Shown: positions 25,531-36,614 of the stretch, in pieces | Layout: the number at the start of each line of letters is the position of its first letter | Numbering within the stretch: position 1 is the stretch's first letter | Assembly: GCA_026214975.1 (NCBI GenBank) | Contig: CM047809.1 | Coordinates: 28,741,977-28,805,976 of the forward strand | Length of the DNA: 64,000 nt | Source of the DNA: Gentiana macrophylla | Lineage: Eukaryota; Streptophyta; Magnoliopsida; Gentianales; Gentianaceae | Direction: 5' to 3' | Program-made: the position numbers and the translations under genes | The notes under the pieces: generated by a model | Databases searched by the model: none | Told to the model about the DNA's origin: nothing | The model's input: only the letters and a program-made list of their open reading frames with translations

Positions 25531-26826
25531 GGTTTTAGGGCTTTTTCTGCGTAGGATGCGTACGCATTGGCTAGCAATTCACACGCATTCCAAATACAGG
25601 ATTGCTTAGAATAAGTGCAGCAGGTTCAATGCATACGCATTCCAGAGTAATGCGCACGCATTGCCCCAATTTTCTATATAATGTTGTTTTAAGCTATGTT
25701 TTGAATTTTAAACCTTAATTCATGATTAAATAACACTAATTAAATATGAACAAACCCCGATTGAGTTTCTGATTCGTTCAGTTAAAACACCGAATGTACT
25801 CTTAAAGGGAGTTGAAGTTCAGATCCGTCGGAAGGGAATGAAAGGGCTTGTGCTTTGATGAACTAGGGTTCATCAATGTCTATGTAATTGATAGGATGTG
25901 ATGTCTAGTTGTCTAAGTGAGGGAGTAGAGCTAATAAGGTGAGTATTATTCTGAAAACACTTAGGTGACTAGTTAATTCACATTAATAATTACATAAGTG
26001 TAGTAAAAGCTAAAACGTCATCTATTCTTGGTTAGGCACTGATTCAAATCGGCGATGTGATACGTTCAAAAAAGGTGGACAACGGTACTGGCTCAAAAAG
26101 GCTGAAGGGTAGTGGAGGAAATCCATCGAACGTATATGCATACCGGGGAGATCCCGGGACTACCGGTGCTAATCACCGTATTTGGCAAGTATATCTCGTG
26201 GTGGAATTTTCATCATGCATTGTGTCCTTGAGTAATGATGTAACGAAGATAAGCTAAGTTAGAAACGTATAGTCACGACGTGTCGATGGGCATGTAGTGA
26301 ACCCTAGATCGAGTCGGTCTCAGTAAAGCAAATCGTTTAATAATAAACCTTAATTATATTGTAGCTTCTACTTCTTACTTTGTACATTGTACTTACCTCA
26401 AATGCATGTTTATTTATGTGTTTGGGGGAGAGAAGACGAACAGGTAAATGATGAGTTCGACGAGGACTTTGATGACGACGTTTGAGGATGCCGGACTTGA
26501 AGACCTTGTTTATTATTTGTTTATTTAAGTTTATTTCCTAAATTTGGGTTATTGGAACTAGTAGTTTACTTTTAGTACTTTGGTATTCGTACAATTTTGG
26601 ATTCGTTGGTTTCGTTTCGGATGTAATAACTTTACATTTCCTTCTCTAGTTCCTGAACTTCTATTCTGAGATGTTTGAAAAGAATTACAGTCTTTTTAGC
26701 TTCTGTTTGCTTTTATTTGATACGACGTAGTAGAGGCTTACGTGTAATATTATTTATTTAATATTATGCGTGCAGAACGTTTCGATTTCCGGATAAGGAC
26801 TCGGTGTCCGGGAATGGGGCGTTACA
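25531..26826 (+). repeat. Chromodomain gypsy 5' LTR, truncated at its 5' end
   Basis: Closely matches 34559-35845 of the 3' LTR and ends GGGGCGTTACA before the primer site. The upstream third, including the likely promoter, is missing, so this LTR probably cannot start transcription. Confidence 0.9.
25556..25661 (+). promoter_or_regulatory. Four ATGCGTACGCAT-type dyads in two pairs, 21 bp apart (5' LTR copy)
   Basis: Sites at 25556-25567, 25577-25588, 25629-25640 and 25650-25661. Centres are 21 bp apart within each pair. The first is a perfect 12-bp palindrome. The 3' LTR has the same four sites at 34584-34689. Confidence 0.45.
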
Positions 26827-26828
26827 GT

Positions 26829-26842
26829 TGGTATCAGAGAGA
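26829..26842 (+). other. Chromodomain gypsy primer-binding site (tRNA-Met)
   Basis: TGGTATCAGAGAGA, two bases after the 5' LTR, matches the initiator tRNA-Met site. Confidence 0.85.
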
Positions 26843-26924
26843 CGCGTCTTTTAGGCTTTCTTTCTATTAAGATAAGTTTTCTTTAGACCTCTTAGTAACG
26901 TTTTGGTTCTCTGCGATCATCAGG

Positions 26925-28407
26925 ATGGTGTTCACGAGAACCGGGCGGTCTGAAAGCTTCGGAGTACGTCGAGAGAGTCCTACACCAGTTGTTAGAGGCG
27001 GTTTCGTGAGGCAAAATCCTTCACCTCATCCGAGCCCCACTCCACCCCCTCATACTGCAACCCTTACTCCACGATCTTAGCAGAGTTTGTCACCGCAACC
27101 TCATCAGGAGCAACACCCACAATGGCATGTGGGAAGTTCGGTTCAGTTTTCCTTGGTAAGTGACGTTCCAGCGGGTTTAGTACCGCCACCAGTAAGTTAC
27201 CCTCCACCAAGGTACAACTACATTTATGGAGAGCCTAGAGAATCAGTGGTACGTGTCACCGTGATAGGGGATATTCCACCCGTCTACGTACCCCCAGCAA
27301 CCAGTATCTATCCCTCACCAGTAAGCTACCCTCCTCCACCAGTGTTTTCTCATCAGCAGCATCAGACCTTTTACCCTCCTCTAGTGGGTCACACTCCTCG
27401 ACCTACTGTACCACCTTCACCCCGTTTTGACCATCAACAAGGTCTTGGCTACCCACCCTACGGTTTCCATCAACCCAGTTTCAACAGCAGGAAATACCCT
27501 ATGGATACCTTCCAGTTTATCCACAAGCCCCACCAGTTAGACCGGCACTTGAGCAAGCACCACCGATTGACTGGTATACAAGATTGAGAAGGAATCGGGT
27601 TGAAACCTTCTATGGGAATGTAGAACATTCAAAGGCTGAAGAATGGTTAAAAGTTTCGAAAAGGCTTGTAGGAATATACATGTTCTTGAATCTGAGATGG
27701 CCCAGTTGGCGGTTAGTTTCCTTTTGGGCGCAGCTGAAGCTTGGATTGACGCTATACAAAGTAGTAATGGCAAGGTAACGGATTGGGAAGACTTCAAAGT
27801 GATGTTTTACAATGAGTTTTTCCGGAAACAGTGCAGGCAGACATGGCAAGCCAGTTCTTAAAGCTTATGCAGGGCAACTTTATTACAGTATCTCAGTACA
27901 CCAACAAGTTTAACGAGCTGATGAAGGTTGAAGAGAGAAAGATGGCTATTTACAAAGAAGGCCTAGCCTATTAGATACAGTCCGGTATGTTGGGTTTCAC
28001 AGCTAAGAATATGGCTGAGTTGTTGAATAAGGCCTTAGAGGTGGAGACATTCAGAATGAAGGCCACAGTTGTTATAGGGAATAAGAGGAATTTTGGCACG
28101 AGTCAAGGTATTAACCGGGGAGCACCCCAACAGAATCTCAAGAAGACAACAACCCCTGCAGCAAGTGAACCTTCAACCGGAGCACCAGTTTGCTCTAAGT
28201 GCAATAGGAATCACTCAGGTGAGTGTAAGGCTAATACACGTGGCTGCTACTACTACGGAGATCTAGGGCACTTTGCTAAGATGTGTCCAACAAAGGGGAG
28301 CTCGAATATTCAGAGGCAAGGAAATGGAAAAGGCGGCCCAAGTCGCCCAGTTCGAGTTTTTATAGTGGATGCTGAGATGGCTGAACCAGACGGTAACGTT
28401 ATTTCAG
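26925..28407 (+). pseudogene. Chromodomain gypsy gag with premature stops
   Basis: The start is MVFTRTGRSESFGVRRES, followed by a long Pro/Tyr/His-rich linker, a gag core (near 27590-28060, with frame changes) and two zinc knuckles. The first is CSKCNRNHSGEC. The second reads CYYYGDLGHFAKMC, with Tyr in place of the second Cys. In-frame stops at 27078 and 27972 are both TAG where the surrounding frame suggests CAG. The frame runs into an intron-like segment at 28408. Confidence 0.8.
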
Positions 28408-28500
28408 GTACCTTTTTGTTTATTTTAATTTATTAGAGTACTTTATAGCATGATTTAAATCATGTTGTATTGTATTTAAATAAATTAATTCACATCCTAG
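28408..28500 (+). other. 93-nt intron-like segment between gag and protease
   Basis: AT-rich, with stops in the gag frame, starting GTACCT after CAG and ending TCCTAG. Removing it joins VISG directly to TIILENLAVTTLFDTGAS, giving the usual spacing from the GT residues to the protease DTGA motif. Either a spliceosomal intron or an insertion; the splice sites and length make an intron plausible. Confidence 0.5.
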
Positions 28501-30077
28501 GTACAATAATTCTAGAAAACTTAGCAGTTACGACATTGTTTGATACGGGAGCGTCTAACACCTTTGTGTCAACTAAGGTAGCTAAGAAGTTTAACATACC
28601 AATGGAACCTTTAAGAAACACTTTGGAGATAACAACACCTTTAGGAAAAGTGACCAAGGTAACCAAGTTGATACCTCAGGTAGAGGTTCGAGTTGGAAAG
28701 TATTGTTGCAGGAGTGATTTGACGGTTTTGGACTTTTCGGATTTTGATGTGATTCTTGGAATAGATTGGCTATCCGAGAATTTTGTCCACTTGGATTGTA
28801 GAGAAAAGAAAGTGACCTTTAAGATACCCGGGAAATCAGATAAGACTTATCAAGGTAACATTTACAAGTCTAGTAGGAAGCGTCACCCTATAATTTCAGC
28901 AGTTAAGGCTATAAGAGCTTGTCGGAAGGGTTGTGAAGACTACTTGTTGTGCGCAGTGGATGTGGAACAAGTGAATCCTAAGTTAGAGGAAACCCCTGTA
29001 GTCAAGGAATACTCAGAGGTGTTTCCAGAAGAGTTACCAGGAAACATGCCTGATAGAGAAATTGAATTTGAGATCAAGTTGATGCTTGGAGCGGCACCAG
29101 TTGCTAAGGCACCCTATAGAATGGCACCTGATGAATTGTAAGAGTTGAAAGCTCAACTTAAGGATATGCTCGAGAGGAACATAATTCAGCCTAGTACCTC
29201 GCCTTGGGGAGCCCCAGTGTTGTTTGTTAAGAAGAAAGATTGTAGCATGAGGATGTGCATAGATTACAGAGCGCTAAACAATCTGACCATCAAGAATAAG
29301 TACCCTTTGCCAAGGATTGATGATTTGTTTAACCAGTTGCAAGGAAAGAGAGTATTTTCCAAGATTGATCTTAGGTCCGGATATCACCAGTTGAAGATCA
29401 AGGTGGCTGATATACCGAAGACGGCGTTTAGTACGAGGTATGGACATTATGAGTTCTTAGTTATGCCTTTTGGACTCACTAATGCTCCATCTGCATTTAT
29501 GGATTTAATGCAGCGTGTTTTCATGCCATACTTGGACAAGTTTGTGACAGTGTTCATAGATGGCATCCTTGTATACTCTAAGAATGAGAAGGAACATGAA
29601 GAACACTTAAGGATAGTGCTGGATACATTAAAGGAGAACCAGTGGTATGCTAAGTTCTCGAAGTGCAACTTTTGGTTGGATCAAGTGAGTTTCTTGGGTC
29701 ATGTCATTTCTGGAGATGGCATTAAGGTTGATCCGGCAAAGATTGAAGCAGTTGAGAAGTGGTCCAGACCGACTACCGTTTCAGAGGTTAGAAGTTTTCT
29801 CGGTTTGGCTGGCTATTATAGGAAGTTTGTACAAGACTTCTCAAAGATAGCTACACCACTTACCCGGCTCACTCAAAAGGATGTGAATTTTGAGTGGACC
29901 AATGAGTGTGAAGATGCTTTTCAGACGCTGAAAAAGAGGTTGACTATAGCCCCAGTTTTGGCAGTTCCGGAGACCTTTGATAATTATGACGTTTACACGG
30001 ATGCTTCGGGACAAGGTTTAGGTTGTGTGTTGATGCAGGGAGGGAAGGTAATTGCTTATGCATCCCGACAGTTGAAG
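28501..30077 (+). pseudogene. Chromodomain gypsy protease, RT and start of RNase H
   Basis: The protease active site LFDTGASNTFVS is intact near 28540. TAA at 29139 interrupts PDEL-ELKAQL (CAA to TAA is likely). RT runs from 29145, with [34 protein letters not shown] and [12 protein letters not shown]. The catalytic motif reads FIDGILVYS instead of the family's IDDIL, so one essential Asp is Gly and the RT is expected to be inactive. RNase H starts at [17 protein letters not shown] and is cut at 30077 by the solo LTR. Confidence 0.88.
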
Positions 30078-31895
30078 TGTTAGGAAATCACTAGTTTAAC
30101 GCAGCGGAATTTAAAATTTTGATTTCCTTTTCTAGATCGTTCTTCGTTTAATGCAATAAACACGTTAAGTAGTTTGACGGTTATACCTCAGATGATCTAT
30201 AAGATCGTCGCTTTGACCGCCAACGGAGAGTAGTTCAATGCGCAAGCCGTCCATGCGTCCGGCCTCTATCGCTAATCCACACGAACCCCTCGCCGGAATC
30301 CTCCTTGGATTGCTATCGGAAAAACTCCGGCTGCTAGACTGGACCTTTTCTTCCCTAACAAACTCACTATGGAAGGCTCTCTATTTTACACAAGAATTAT
30401 GAACTCTTGCAATTGTGGTGTACCAAAGAGCTTGACACCCACCTCCTATATATAGTAGAAGGTGGCGCCCCAAAGGTGTGTAGGAGAAGAAAACATTTTT
30501 CCAATAAAATAAAGAAAATCAACTAGATTGATTTATCTCTTTAATTATAATTTATTTTGCCAATATCATATATTGATTATAATTATCTTATTACCATAAA
30601 TATATTTTTTTAAAATCAATTAATATCTTATATTAATATTATGGCAATCTCATTAATTAAAGTGCACAATCCAAGTGTATCTTATACACTCAAAAGTGGC
30701 GCCCCATATGCCAATAAATTGGCTTCCGGAATATTCTTTAATTGATATAATTTATACATAATTAACATCTTGTATTTTATTTATTCATAATAAATAAATA
30801 CCACCATATTAATTTACCACTATAACCTTTATAGTCTAGAGATAAACTTTCCTTATTTGGTTATCAACTATAACCGCATTTTAATCCGACTCGATGTTCA
30901 TATGTGTGTGACCCGATAGGCTTCCGAATATGTTGGCCGTAGACACAAAGTGCAATTTACTAAAATGCCCTTCATACCTAACGATCACGGGATAGCGTCT
31001 AGCAACACACCGTGACCCCCAATCATCGGAAGAGTCAAAAGCAATGACTACTACCTTTCATGTGAAGCAGTTACCGTGTAACTTACAATCCTATCGCTGT
31101 AACAATATCCATACGATCGTATCTCGAGTGTCAATACATTGACGATCGTATCTTATAATCTGGATATCATGCTCTCTCGGAATAACACATTTACTCCCAC
31201 TTTGCAAAGATTCTCGAGAGCTAGACATTCCTTATAAGAAGGCCATTTCGGATATTCGATCCCAATCATGAGATACGCGATTCCCGGACGACCAATCATG
31301 TATACTCCGCATGCTTCAATATCATACCCAATCACTACCGCATGATCGCCCCGTGGTTAGGAGAAATCCCAATAGTGTCAAAGCATGACAATCCACACCG
31401 TGATGCCATGAAGACTCCGGTCAAAGGATAATTACACAACCGCCACATAGTGTGACACTTAATGTAAGTGGGTCGATCTAGCGTCGCATTCTCTAATACA
31501 CGTCCACTGTCACGGTCAAGTGTCCCTACACTTCGATAGACGAGATCTATCCCTATCTTCTAAAAGATAGAAGACATCCAATACGTGCTAGTCTGATTAT
31601 ACTATCAATGTCCCATTTGATAATATATAAGACTAGAGACATTTAAGTACCAACCTTGTTATAGTGATTAGAGATCTCATCAACCATAATCACTATCATG
31701 GTTTCTCTATCACAGATTGATACTAGGGACGTTAATATATATACACAACAAATAATGTGAAGATAAACAATATATAATAACATAAGTGCTTTTATTAATC
31801 ATAAAAAAGTTATTACATGAACTAAATAGACTGTAAACGACCCGACCCGGTCGGATCCGGTCCAACCCGATTGGGTTTAGGACACCTTTCCAACA
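30078..31895. mobile_element. Solo LTR (1,818 bp) inside RNase H
   Basis: Starts TGTTAGGAAA and ends TTTCCAACA. TGAAG is duplicated on each side (30073-30077 and 31896-31900), and taking out the insert plus one TGAAG restores the RNase H reading frame. No coding sequence is inside. The ACGCAGCGGAATTT near the start resembles ends of common plant LTR families, but I cannot name the lineage or be sure of orientation. Confidence 0.85.
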
Positions 31896-33715
31896 TGAAG
31901 GTGCATGAGAAGAATTACCCAACCCATGACTTGGAGTTAGCTGCGGTTGTGTTTGCCTTGAAGATTTGGAGGCACTACCTGTACGGAGTTAAAGCCAGGA
32001 TCTTCACCGATCACAAGAGTTTCAAGTATTTCTTTACCCAGGAAAACCTGAATATGAGACAAAGGAGATGGCTGGAGTTCGTAAAGGATTATGACTTGGA
32101 GATTCAGTATCATCCGGGTAAAGCAAATATAGTGGTTGATGCCTTGAGCAGAAAACCAGTGTTCGCGGTTTCAAGCGTTGAAGGTGTTGTAGAAAGGTTA
32201 GATGAGCTGAGAATCCGAAGCTTTGATCAGATTGAAGACCAACAGTTTGTGGAACCGTTGTTTGCAAGGTCTGAGTTGATGGATGACATTCGGGAAAAGC
32301 AAGATGAAGACCCAGTTTTGGTTGACTTGAAGTGAGTTGCAAGGGAAAAGCCTACGGTTGGATATGTGTTAGATAAGAATGGGAATCTTTGGTATCAGGA
32401 TCGTTTGTGTGTACCTAATGTGGGTGATTTAAGACAGAGAGTCATGGAAGAGGCACATAGGATTGCTTTTACGGTTCATCCGGGAGCTACTAAAATGTAC
32501 AGAGACTTGAAGGAAAGGTTTTGGTGGCCCTCGATGAAACTGGAGATAGCCAAGTTCGTTGCAGAGAGTGAAACTTGCCAGAAGGTTAAAGCAGAACATA
32601 GAAGACCGGGAGGAATGCTTAAGCCATTGGATATCCCGGAATGGAAGTGGGATAAGATCACTATAGACTTTATCACCGGTTTACCTAAGACGAGAGGCGG
32701 TAATGATGCGATTTGGGTGATTGTGGATAGATTGAGCAAATCCGCTCATTTCTCACCATATAAGGTCGATATGCCCTTGAAGAAAATGACGACACTATAC
32801 TTGGATAATATCGTGAAGTTACACGGAGTACCTATCTCGATAGTTTCGGATCGTGATTCGAGGTTCGTCAGTCGGTTTTGGAAAAGTTTACAAGCAGCTT
32901 TTGGAACCAAGTTGGATTTGAGTACGGCCTTTCATCCTCAGACAGATGGACAATCTGAGAGAACCATCCAAACACTTGAAGATATGTTGAGAGCTTGTGT
33001 TTTGGAAGTAGGTGGATCATGGGATGATTACCTACCGGTAGCGGAGTTTGCTTACAACAACAGTTATCATGCAAGTATTGGCATGCCACCGTTTGAAGCA
33101 TTGTATGAAGGAAGATGTAGAACGCCGCTGTTTTGGGATGAAGTCGGCGAAAGACAAATCACCGGGCCGGAATTGGTTGAGCAAGCTAAAGAAAGGGTTC
33201 AGCTAGTCAAAAAGAATCTGAAGGCGGCTCAAGATAGACAGAAGAGTTGGGCAGATGTTAGAAGGAGACCTCTTGAGTTTGAAGTTGGTGAAAGAGTGTA
33301 TCTACGAGCTTCACCAATGAAGGGAGTGAAACGTTGACATAAGGGAAAGCTAAGCCCGAGGTATGTTGGACCTTTTGAGATTCTAGAAAGAATTGGACCT
33401 TTGGCTGACAAACTCAATTTACCAGATTCGAGGTCGAGAGTCCACAACGTGTTTCATGTCTCAATCTTAAAGAAGTGTTTGACCAAGACGGATATTGAGA
33501 CTACTGTTGAACCGGAGGTTCTCCAGGATAATCTTTCGTACGATGAGACACCGACTAGAATTTTGGACCGGAAGGAAAAGATGATTAAGAGACGGTTGAT
33601 TCCTTTAGTTTTGGTGCAATGGAGCAATCATTCACCGGATGAAGCTACTTGGGAAGTTCAGGACGATATGATCAGTGAGTTCCCAGATTTTATGGACTTA
33701 CCAGGTATGTTCTAA
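31896..33715 (+). pseudogene. Chromodomain gypsy RNase H end, integrase and chromodomain
   Basis: RNase H resumes with [16 protein letters not shown] and [11 protein letters not shown]. Integrase follows: zinc-type spacer CQKVKAEHR, catalytic Asp in ITIDFITGLPKT (near 32657), second Asp in IVSDRDSRFVS and Glu in PQTDGQSERTIQ, all kept. The tail carries a GPF/Y-type region (LSPRYVGPFEI) and a chromodomain-like segment (RRLIPLVLVQWSNHSPDEAT, followed by WE). Stops at about 32333 (TGG to TGA likely) and 33335 interrupt it. In this lineage the chromodomain directs insertion to heterochromatin. Confidence 0.85.
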
Positions 33716-33734
33716 GTTTCGAGGACGAAACTCC

Positions 33735-33750
33735 ATTAAGGGGGGAAGAA
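33735..33750 (+). other. Chromodomain gypsy polypurine tract
   Basis: ATTAAGGGGGGAAGAA directly precedes the 3' LTR at 33751. Confidence 0.8.
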
Positions 33751-33897
33751 TGTAATATTCCGATTTTTCGGAAAGGGCAGACGTGTCATTTTGCGAAAAC
33801 GAAATATTGGGTTCGGTTTCTTTTATTCAGAGTTTAAGTATTTGTTAAATTATATATATATATATTTCGAGAAATATATGTATATATTTAAGGAGGA

Positions 33898-34078
33898 AAA
33901 TCTGATTTTTATGATTAAGGAAGATAATAAGATCTTTATCTTTTTTTTTGATTTGATAAATCTGATTTTTTATGATGAAGGAAGATAATAAGATCTTTAT
34001 CTTTTTTGATTTGATAAATCTGATTTTTTATGATAAAGGAAGATAATAAGATTTTTATCCTTTTTTTTTGGGATTTGT
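33898..34078 (+). repeat. Tandem repeat, ~62-bp unit, three copies
   Basis: Three successive units each run AATCTGATTTTTTATGAT, then AAGGAAGATAATAAGAT, then a T-run and GATTTG. Lies in the 5' third of the 3' LTR, which the 5' LTR has lost. Confidence 0.85.
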
Positions 34079-34583
34079 TATTTAAGGAAAATAAATCCCC
34101 ACAATTCTTATAACCTAATAGAAATCAGATTTCTCCACCTCCTAAATTGTGTTCTGCATGTATGGGCAAGAAATTACCGCTGAGGGATTTTTCATCAATT
34201 GCTAAGTCGATTCTCAACGGTTCTCAGATCAGAGTAGAGCGCCGGAATCGTTGTGAAGAAGGCAACGTTTTGATGGCAGAAAGTTGAAACTTTGATACGA
34301 GAAAGATCGGTTTTAGCTGCTGTTTTTCTGAGTTTTTGCTGTTGGAATAGGCTTGCTAAAGGTAAGAAGCTCTTCCTACAATCTAATTGTGGTTTAGAGT
34401 AGAATAGATCATGTTTTGGATGCATATTGTATCATGTTTTAAGCTTAGATGATGTTTTGTTTCGGATCTTAAAAGACATGTTTTCCTACTATTTTTCTGC
34501 TATAATTCATGTGCAAGATGTTGAGATCCGAGTAGAGATCGTTAAGGGTTGAAGAACGGGTTTTAGGGCTTTTTCTGCGTTGG

Positions 34584-34689
34584 ATGCGTATGCATTGGCT
34601 AGCAATGCGCACGCATTCCTAATATAAGATTGCTTAGAATAAGTGCAACAGGTTCAATGCGTACGCATTCCATAGTAATGCGCACGCAT
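34584..34689 (+). promoter_or_regulatory. Four ATGCGTACGCAT-type dyads in two pairs, 21 bp apart (3' LTR copy)
   Basis: Sites at 34584-34595, 34605-34616, 34657-34668 and 34678-34689. The third is a perfect 12-bp palindrome. Function unknown. Confidence 0.45.
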
Positions 34690-35845
34690 TGCCCCAATTT
34701 TCTATATAATGTTGTTTTAAGCTATGTTTTGAATTTTAAACCTTAATTCATGATTAAATAACACTAATTAAATATGAACAAGTCCAGATTGAGTTTCTGA
34801 TTCGTTCAGTTAAAACACCGAATGTACTCTTAAAGGGAGTTGAAGTTCGGATCCGTCGGAAGGGCATGAAAGGGCTTGTGCTTTGATGAACTAGGGTTCA
34901 TCAATGTCTGTGTAATTGATAGGATGTGATGTCTAGTTGTCTAAGTGAGGGAGTAGAGCTGATAAGGTAAGTATTATTCTGAAAACACTTAGGTGACTAG
35001 TTAATTCACATTAATAATTACATAAGTGTAGTAAAAGCTAAAACGTCATCTATTCTTGGTTAGGCACTGATTCAAATCGGCGATGTGATACGTTCAAAAA
35101 AGGTGGACAATGCTACTGGCTCAAAAGGGCTGAAGGGTAGTGGAGGAAATCCATCGAACGTATATGCATACCGGGGAGATCCCGGGACTACCGGTGCTAA
35201 TCACCGTAGTTGGCAAGTATATCTCGTGGTGGAATTTTCACCATTCATTGTGTCCTTGAGTAATGATGTAACAAAGATATGCTAAGTTAGAAACGTATAG
35301 TCACGACGTGTCGATGGGCATGTAGTGAACCCTAGATCGAGTCTGTCTCAGTAAGGCAAATCTTTTAATAATAAACCTTAATTATATTGTAGCTTCTACT
35401 TCTTACTTTGTACATTGGACTTACCTCAAATGCATGTTTATTTATGTGTTTGGAGGAGAGAAGATGAACAGGTAAATGATGAGTTCTAGGAGGACTTTGA
35501 TGACGACGTTTGAGGACGCCGGACTTGAAGACCTTGTTTATTATTTGTTTATTTAAGTTTATTTCATAGATTTGGGTTATTGGAACTAGTAGTTTACTTT
35601 TAGTACTTTGGTATTCGTACAATTTTGGATTCGTTTCGGATGTAATAACTTTACATTTCCTTCTCTAGTTCCTGAACTTCTATTCTAAGATGTTTGAAAA
35701 AAATTACCCGAGTCTTTTTAGCTTCCGTTTGCTTTTATTTGATACGACGTAGTAGAGGCTTACGTGTATTTTTTTTTTAATATTATGCGTGCCGACCGTT
35801 TCGATTTCCGGATAAGGACTCGGTGTCCGGGAACGGGGCGTTACA

Positions 35846-36464
35846 TAACACGTAACGGAATACGATCGAACATTCAAAATCCGTTTAAAGAACACTCCTT
35901 ACAAAATGAATCAAAAACACGATCTAACCTCTTTAAACCATAATTAATTTGTAGGAAGTGCCTCTTACCTTTTAGCTAGCTAATCCGATTCCAAATCCTC
36001 AAATAAACCAGCAAAACCTGATCTTTTCTCGCAGGTAGCCTTGAGAAAAGCTCCAATTTTCTTGTGTTGAAACGACGCCCTCTTCACGACGATTCCAACG
36101 CTTCTCTCGGATCTAAAAACGGTTGAGATCTAACTTAGCAATCGGAAGAAGTCTCTCAACTCTTTTCTTCCAACTCTCACACGCAGGAAGAGAGAAATTT
36201 TAAGGAGGAAATTCTGATTCAAAAGGTTAGGGAAACAAATGGGGTTTATTTTCCTTAAATAGGAAAAATCACAATAATTAACCTAATCCCTTACTTTCCT
36301 TAATTGCCATTTTTTCTAAAAATCAGATTTATCTCCAAATTATTTATATATATTTCGGCCATATATATATAAATACACTTAAAATATTTTAATCCGTAAA
36401 TCATAATATTCCATTTTTCGTAAAAAGACACGTCTGTCATTTTTCGAAAAGTCGGGATATTACA
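35846..36464 (-). repeat. Inverted fragment of a related chromodomain-gypsy LTR
   Basis: Read on the minus strand this begins TGTAATATCCCGAC at 36464 and follows the first ~600 bp of the 33751 LTR with clear divergence, including the GGTAAGA...CTTCCTACAA block. It stops where the forward LTR begins. The forward element therefore inserted into this older, oppositely oriented LTR, whose remainder was lost at the 25530 deletion. Confidence 0.8.
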
Positions 36465-36609
36465 CTAATTATCCTCTAGTAGATTTTCCCCTTAGATTTG
36501 CTAGTACATTTCTGCTATCTTGCTTTGTTTGCTATTGATATCTAGTATGTATAAATCATCCTAACTATGAATGAATCATCCTTTTCGTCTCAATGTTAAA
36601 CTTCTAACT
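36465..36609 (+). repeat. Copia-1 3' LTR remnant
   Basis: Matches 10560-10707 of the 5' LTR, ends CTTCTAACT, and is followed by the target duplication CGTAG (36610-36614). Its first ~65 bp are absent. Confidence 0.85.
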
Positions 36610-36614
36610 CGTAG

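Larger units (their letters stand above)
25531..35845 (+). mobile_element. Chromodomain Ty3/gypsy (Tekay/Del-like), 5'-truncated
   Basis: Gag, protease, RT, RNase H, integrase and a C-terminal chromodomain-like segment lie in order, between a truncated 5' LTR (25531-26826) and a full 3' LTR (33751-35845). The tRNA-Met primer site at 26829 and polypurine tract at 33735 are present. The chromodomain and ~2.1-kb LTRs fit the Tekay/Del chromoviruses. The first ~808 bp of the 5' LTR are gone, so no left target duplication remains. A 1.8-kb solo LTR interrupts RNase H. Confidence 0.88.
33751..35845 (+). repeat. Chromodomain gypsy 3' LTR (2,095 bp)
   Basis: Begins TGTAATATTCCG and ends GGGGCGTTACA. 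Contains a TA-rich stretch near 33850, a ~62-bp tandem repeat, and the four-palindrome block. It abuts the inverted LTR fragment at 35846. Confidence 0.9.
10497..36609 (+). mobile_element. Copia-1 (Retrofit/Ale-like), expanded to 26 kb by nested insertions
   Basis: The same 5-bp sequence, CGTAG, flanks the outer ends (10492-10496 and 36610-36614). The 5' LTR (10497-10707) and a 3' LTR remnant (36465-36609) share their last ~140 bp. Internal copia sequence survives in two blocks, 10708-11713 and 22314-25530. Between and after the blocks lie an Athila-like gypsy, a chromodomain gypsy and an inverted LTR fragment. The end of RNase H, the polypurine tract and the start of the 3' LTR are missing, lost in a deletion joined at 25530/25531. 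Confidence 0.8.

Noticed and set aside
30078..31895. Complete non-autonomous element instead of a solo LTR
   Set aside because: No internal pair of direct repeats, primer site or polypurine tract is visible; one TG...CA unit with a 5-bp duplication fits a solo LTR better.
33840..33880. TA-rich stretch as a promoter
   Set aside because: It is simple-sequence TA repeat; without transcript data a TATA box cannot be told from low complexity.
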